Below, one piece after another: positions 4,494 to 5,572 of a stretch of DNA of 5,572 bases. How positions within the stretch are numbered: the first letter of the stretch is position 1; every line of letters starts with the position of its first letter. Source of the stretch: an uncultured Collinsella sp. (GTDB taxonomy: Bacteria > Actinomycetota > Coriobacteriia > Coriobacteriales > Coriobacteriaceae); NCBI GenBank assembly GCA_900555355.1, contig USKV01000113.1, positions 1-5,572 of the forward strand. Reading direction: 5' to 3'. The position numbers and the translations under genes are program-made. Under the pieces are notes generated by a model. That model was not told where the DNA came from, ran no database searches, and saw only the letters and a program-made list of their open reading frames with translations.

Positions 4494-5572
4494 GCATGCA
4501 TGTCGACAGCCTCGTACACATGCATGCCGAGCATACGGTTCGCCGCGTCGGCGATGCTCGTCGCCGTTGAGTAGCCGTGGGACAAGATGACGCAGAGCGT
4601 CCGAAGGGCCTTCGCATCGCGAGACTCCGATGCGACGCACAGCGTCAGAAGCGTCTTCGTGAAGTGATCGAGCGAGATTCCCAGCGCCCCTTCCACGTCT
4701 GCGGCGACCTGATCGGAGACACTCGAGGCAAACGGCAATTCGGAGGTCACGGCACCGAGGAGATGGGAGATTTGCTCCGCACAGGCAGACTTTCGCTTAG
4801 CCAGGCCGATACCCGGCCACAACTGCAGGCAAATCTCCTGGGCCAGTAGAAAAGCGACCTTCCTCGAAAGCTCGATGCCATAAGAAGAGCCTGCGTCGGC
4901 AAGGACCGCGCCCACGACGCGCTCGAAGGCGCGCGACCTCGAGGAGGCGACGCCGTGGTCGAAGATCAAGTGATCCTCAACGCCGCGCACAGCGGAGACA
5001 GCTTGCGAGACGAGCTCGGAGACAGAGAGCTCCCCGGCGCAGAATCGCTCATCGAGGGAGCACAGGGCATCGAGCGCCTGCTCGACCGGCCCTGTGCTCT
5101 CGGCGGCATCCAGGGACGCGTCGATCAGAACGCCATCGTCGGGCTGTTGATCGATCTGCGCGGAGGAGAGGAGCCCGCTGGGAAGAAGATACGGGCGAAC
5201 GACGACGTAGTCGCCCTCGCGATTGAGGAACGCTTTGGCGCAGCAGTTCGTCACGCAGGCGCGCAAGCCGGCGATGTTATCGGAAAAGTCCGCGTTCACG
5301 AGGCAACGGTATGCGCCGCGGCTGATCTTCACATCAGAACCGATTCGGCATCCCTCGCTGCGCAGGAAGCTCAAGATGAGATCCTCGCGCTCCTCGGGGG
5401 TCCGCTCCTTGAGTGAGGGGACGCGGGCACAGATGGGCATTTTGCTGTAGGCCGAGGAAACCTTCAGGTCATCGGCGGAAAGCGTCGTCGAAAGAACGAG
5501 GCGAGCGCGCGGCGCATCCTGGGAGGCATCGAGCCCGAGGGCCGTCGCAAGGCAGTGCTCCATCGCAGAGGG
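4487..5572 (-). CDS. LevR-type regulator, 5' part (AAA+ C-terminus, PRD1, start of EIIA-like domain)
   Basis: The frame is open to the window edge: CCC TCT GCG precede the ATG at 5563, so that Met is internal. Numbering from it, residues 1-115 are the C-terminal part of a sigma-54 AAA+ domain as found in LevR. They include ARLVLSTT (20-27), VPSLKERTPEEREDLILSFLRSEGCRIG (48-75) and FSDNIAGLRACVTNCCAKAFL (93-113). Residues about 155-315 are helical and resemble a degenerate PRD; the usual 'alHls..ieRi' helix reads AFLLAQEICLQLW (237-249), with Gln where His is expected. Residues 321-355, RTLCVILSHGYSTATSIADA then ANRMLGMHVYEAVDM, are the first strand and helix of an EIIA-Man-like domain with phosphohistidine candidate H329. 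The frame ends in mid-domain with HAS and TGA. Position 36-44 lacks the RR-I-P-M motif I expect near the arginine finger. Family assignment is firm; activity is doubtful. Confidence 0.8.
   Translation of the reverse strand, partial: PSAMEHCLATALGLDASQDAPRARLVLSTTLSADDLKVSSAYSKMPICARVPSLKERTPEEREDLILSFLRSEGCRIGSDVKISRGAYRCLVNADFSDNIAGLRACVTNCCAKAFLNREGDYVVVRPYLLPSGLLSSAQIDQQPDDGVLIDASLDAAESTGPVEQALDALCSLDERFCAGELSVSELVSQAVSAVRGVEDHLIFDHGVASSRSRAFERVVGAVLADAGSSYGIELSRKVAFLLAQEICLQLWPGIGLAKRKSACAEQISHLLGAVTSELPFASSVSDQVAADVEGALGISLDHFTKTLLTLCVASESRDAKALRTLCVILSHGYSTATSIADAANRMLGMHVYEAVDMHAS
4493..4528. repeat. Perfect 10-bp inverted repeat at the frameshift point
   Basis: GGCATGCATG (4493-4502) and CATGCATGCC (4519-4528) are exact reverse complements separated by 16 bases. 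In coding sense the arms encode G-M-H and D-M-H-A around VYEAV. The 3' arm in coding sense ends at 4493, the base where the reading frame of the LevR homology changes. A hairpin this strong inside a coding region is unusual, and its coincidence with the frame break is noteworthy. Confidence 0.85.

Larger units (their letters stand above)
3489..5572 (-). pseudogene. LevR-type PTS-regulated sigma-54 activator, frameshifted and 5'-incomplete
   Basis: Two adjacent open frames together make one LevR-family regulator. The 5' part (AAA+ C-terminus, PRD1-like region, start of the EIIA-Man-like domain) stops at a TGA at 4487-4489. The 3' part (rest of the EIIA-like domain, EIIB-like domain, PRD2) continues from about 4493 in the frame reached by a -1 shift. 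Joined, they give 693-695 codons in the window. The N-terminal DNA-binding region and the Walker A/B part of the AAA+ domain would lie beyond 5572. LevR proteins activate mannose-family PTS operons with sigma-54 RNA polymerase and are controlled by phosphorylation from HPr and from the cognate EIIB. The position directly upstream of such an operon fits that role. Possible explanations are a real inactivating mutation, a sequence error, or two separately made proteins. I favour one of the first two because no slippery heptamer is visible. Confidence 0.75.

Noticed and set aside
4493..4502. Simple duplication of CATG as the sole cause of the frameshift
   Set aside because: Removing one CATG unit shifts the reading into the third frame, not into the frame where LevR homology resumes. 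A single 4-bp slippage cannot explain the break.
4487..4510. Programmed -1 ribosomal frameshift in the regulator
   Set aside because: The bases before the stop (GAC ATG CAT GCC AGT TGA in coding sense) contain no slippery heptamer, and the hairpin lies before and across the site, not downstream of it where a stimulator would be.
4494..4640. N-terminal extension of the regulator's 3' part up to the ATG at 4640
   Set aside because: These codons are an out-of-frame reading of the 5' part, which is homologous to LevR in its own frame over the same bases.

Overview
The window is GC-rich (clearly above 55% by eye). Every gene I can support lies on the minus strand, so the biological order runs from position 5572 down to 1. 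It holds the end of a LevR-type PTS-regulated sigma-54 activator, a complete mannose-family PTS permease (IIB, IIC, IID, IIA), and the start of a GH172 (DUF2961) glycoside hydrolase. A GC-rich genome with mannose-family PTS genes and a LevR regulator would fit a gut or oral actinobacterium of the Coriobacteriia (Collinsella/Olsenella type). That is inference from composition and gene content; there is no taxonomic marker in the window.

Layout: 5572-3489 is the regulator. The AAA+ C-terminus, a degenerate PRD1 and the start of an EIIA-Man-like domain are in one frame, ending at a TGA at 4487-4489. The rest of the EIIA-like domain, the EIIB-like domain and PRD2 continue in another frame, so the gene is split by a net -1 (or +2) frameshift near 4493. 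A perfect 10-bp inverted repeat (4493-4502 / 4519-4528) ends exactly at that point. A 123-bp gap (3488-3366) follows, with a nested palindrome but no recognisable -24/-12 promoter. Then come IIB (3365-2892), IIC (2882-2097), IID (2094-1261), IIA (1234-836) and the GH172 gene (823 to beyond position 1). Gaps inside the operon are only 2 to 26 bases, and two Shine-Dalgarno sites abut or overlap the preceding stop codon, so these five genes look like one transcript.

How they may work together: IIA and IIB relay phosphate from HPr to a sugar imported through IIC/IID. The GH172 enzyme, which has no visible signal peptide, would then act in the cytoplasm on the imported and probably phosphorylated product. 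Characterised GH172 enzymes act on furanosides such as alpha-D-fructofuranosides and difructose dianhydride I, or on arabinofuranosides. The substrate may therefore be a small fructofuranose- or arabinofuranose-containing oligosaccharide rather than mannose. The regulator would normally sense PTS phosphorylation through its PRDs and EIIA/EIIB-like domains, but here it appears broken or unusually organised.
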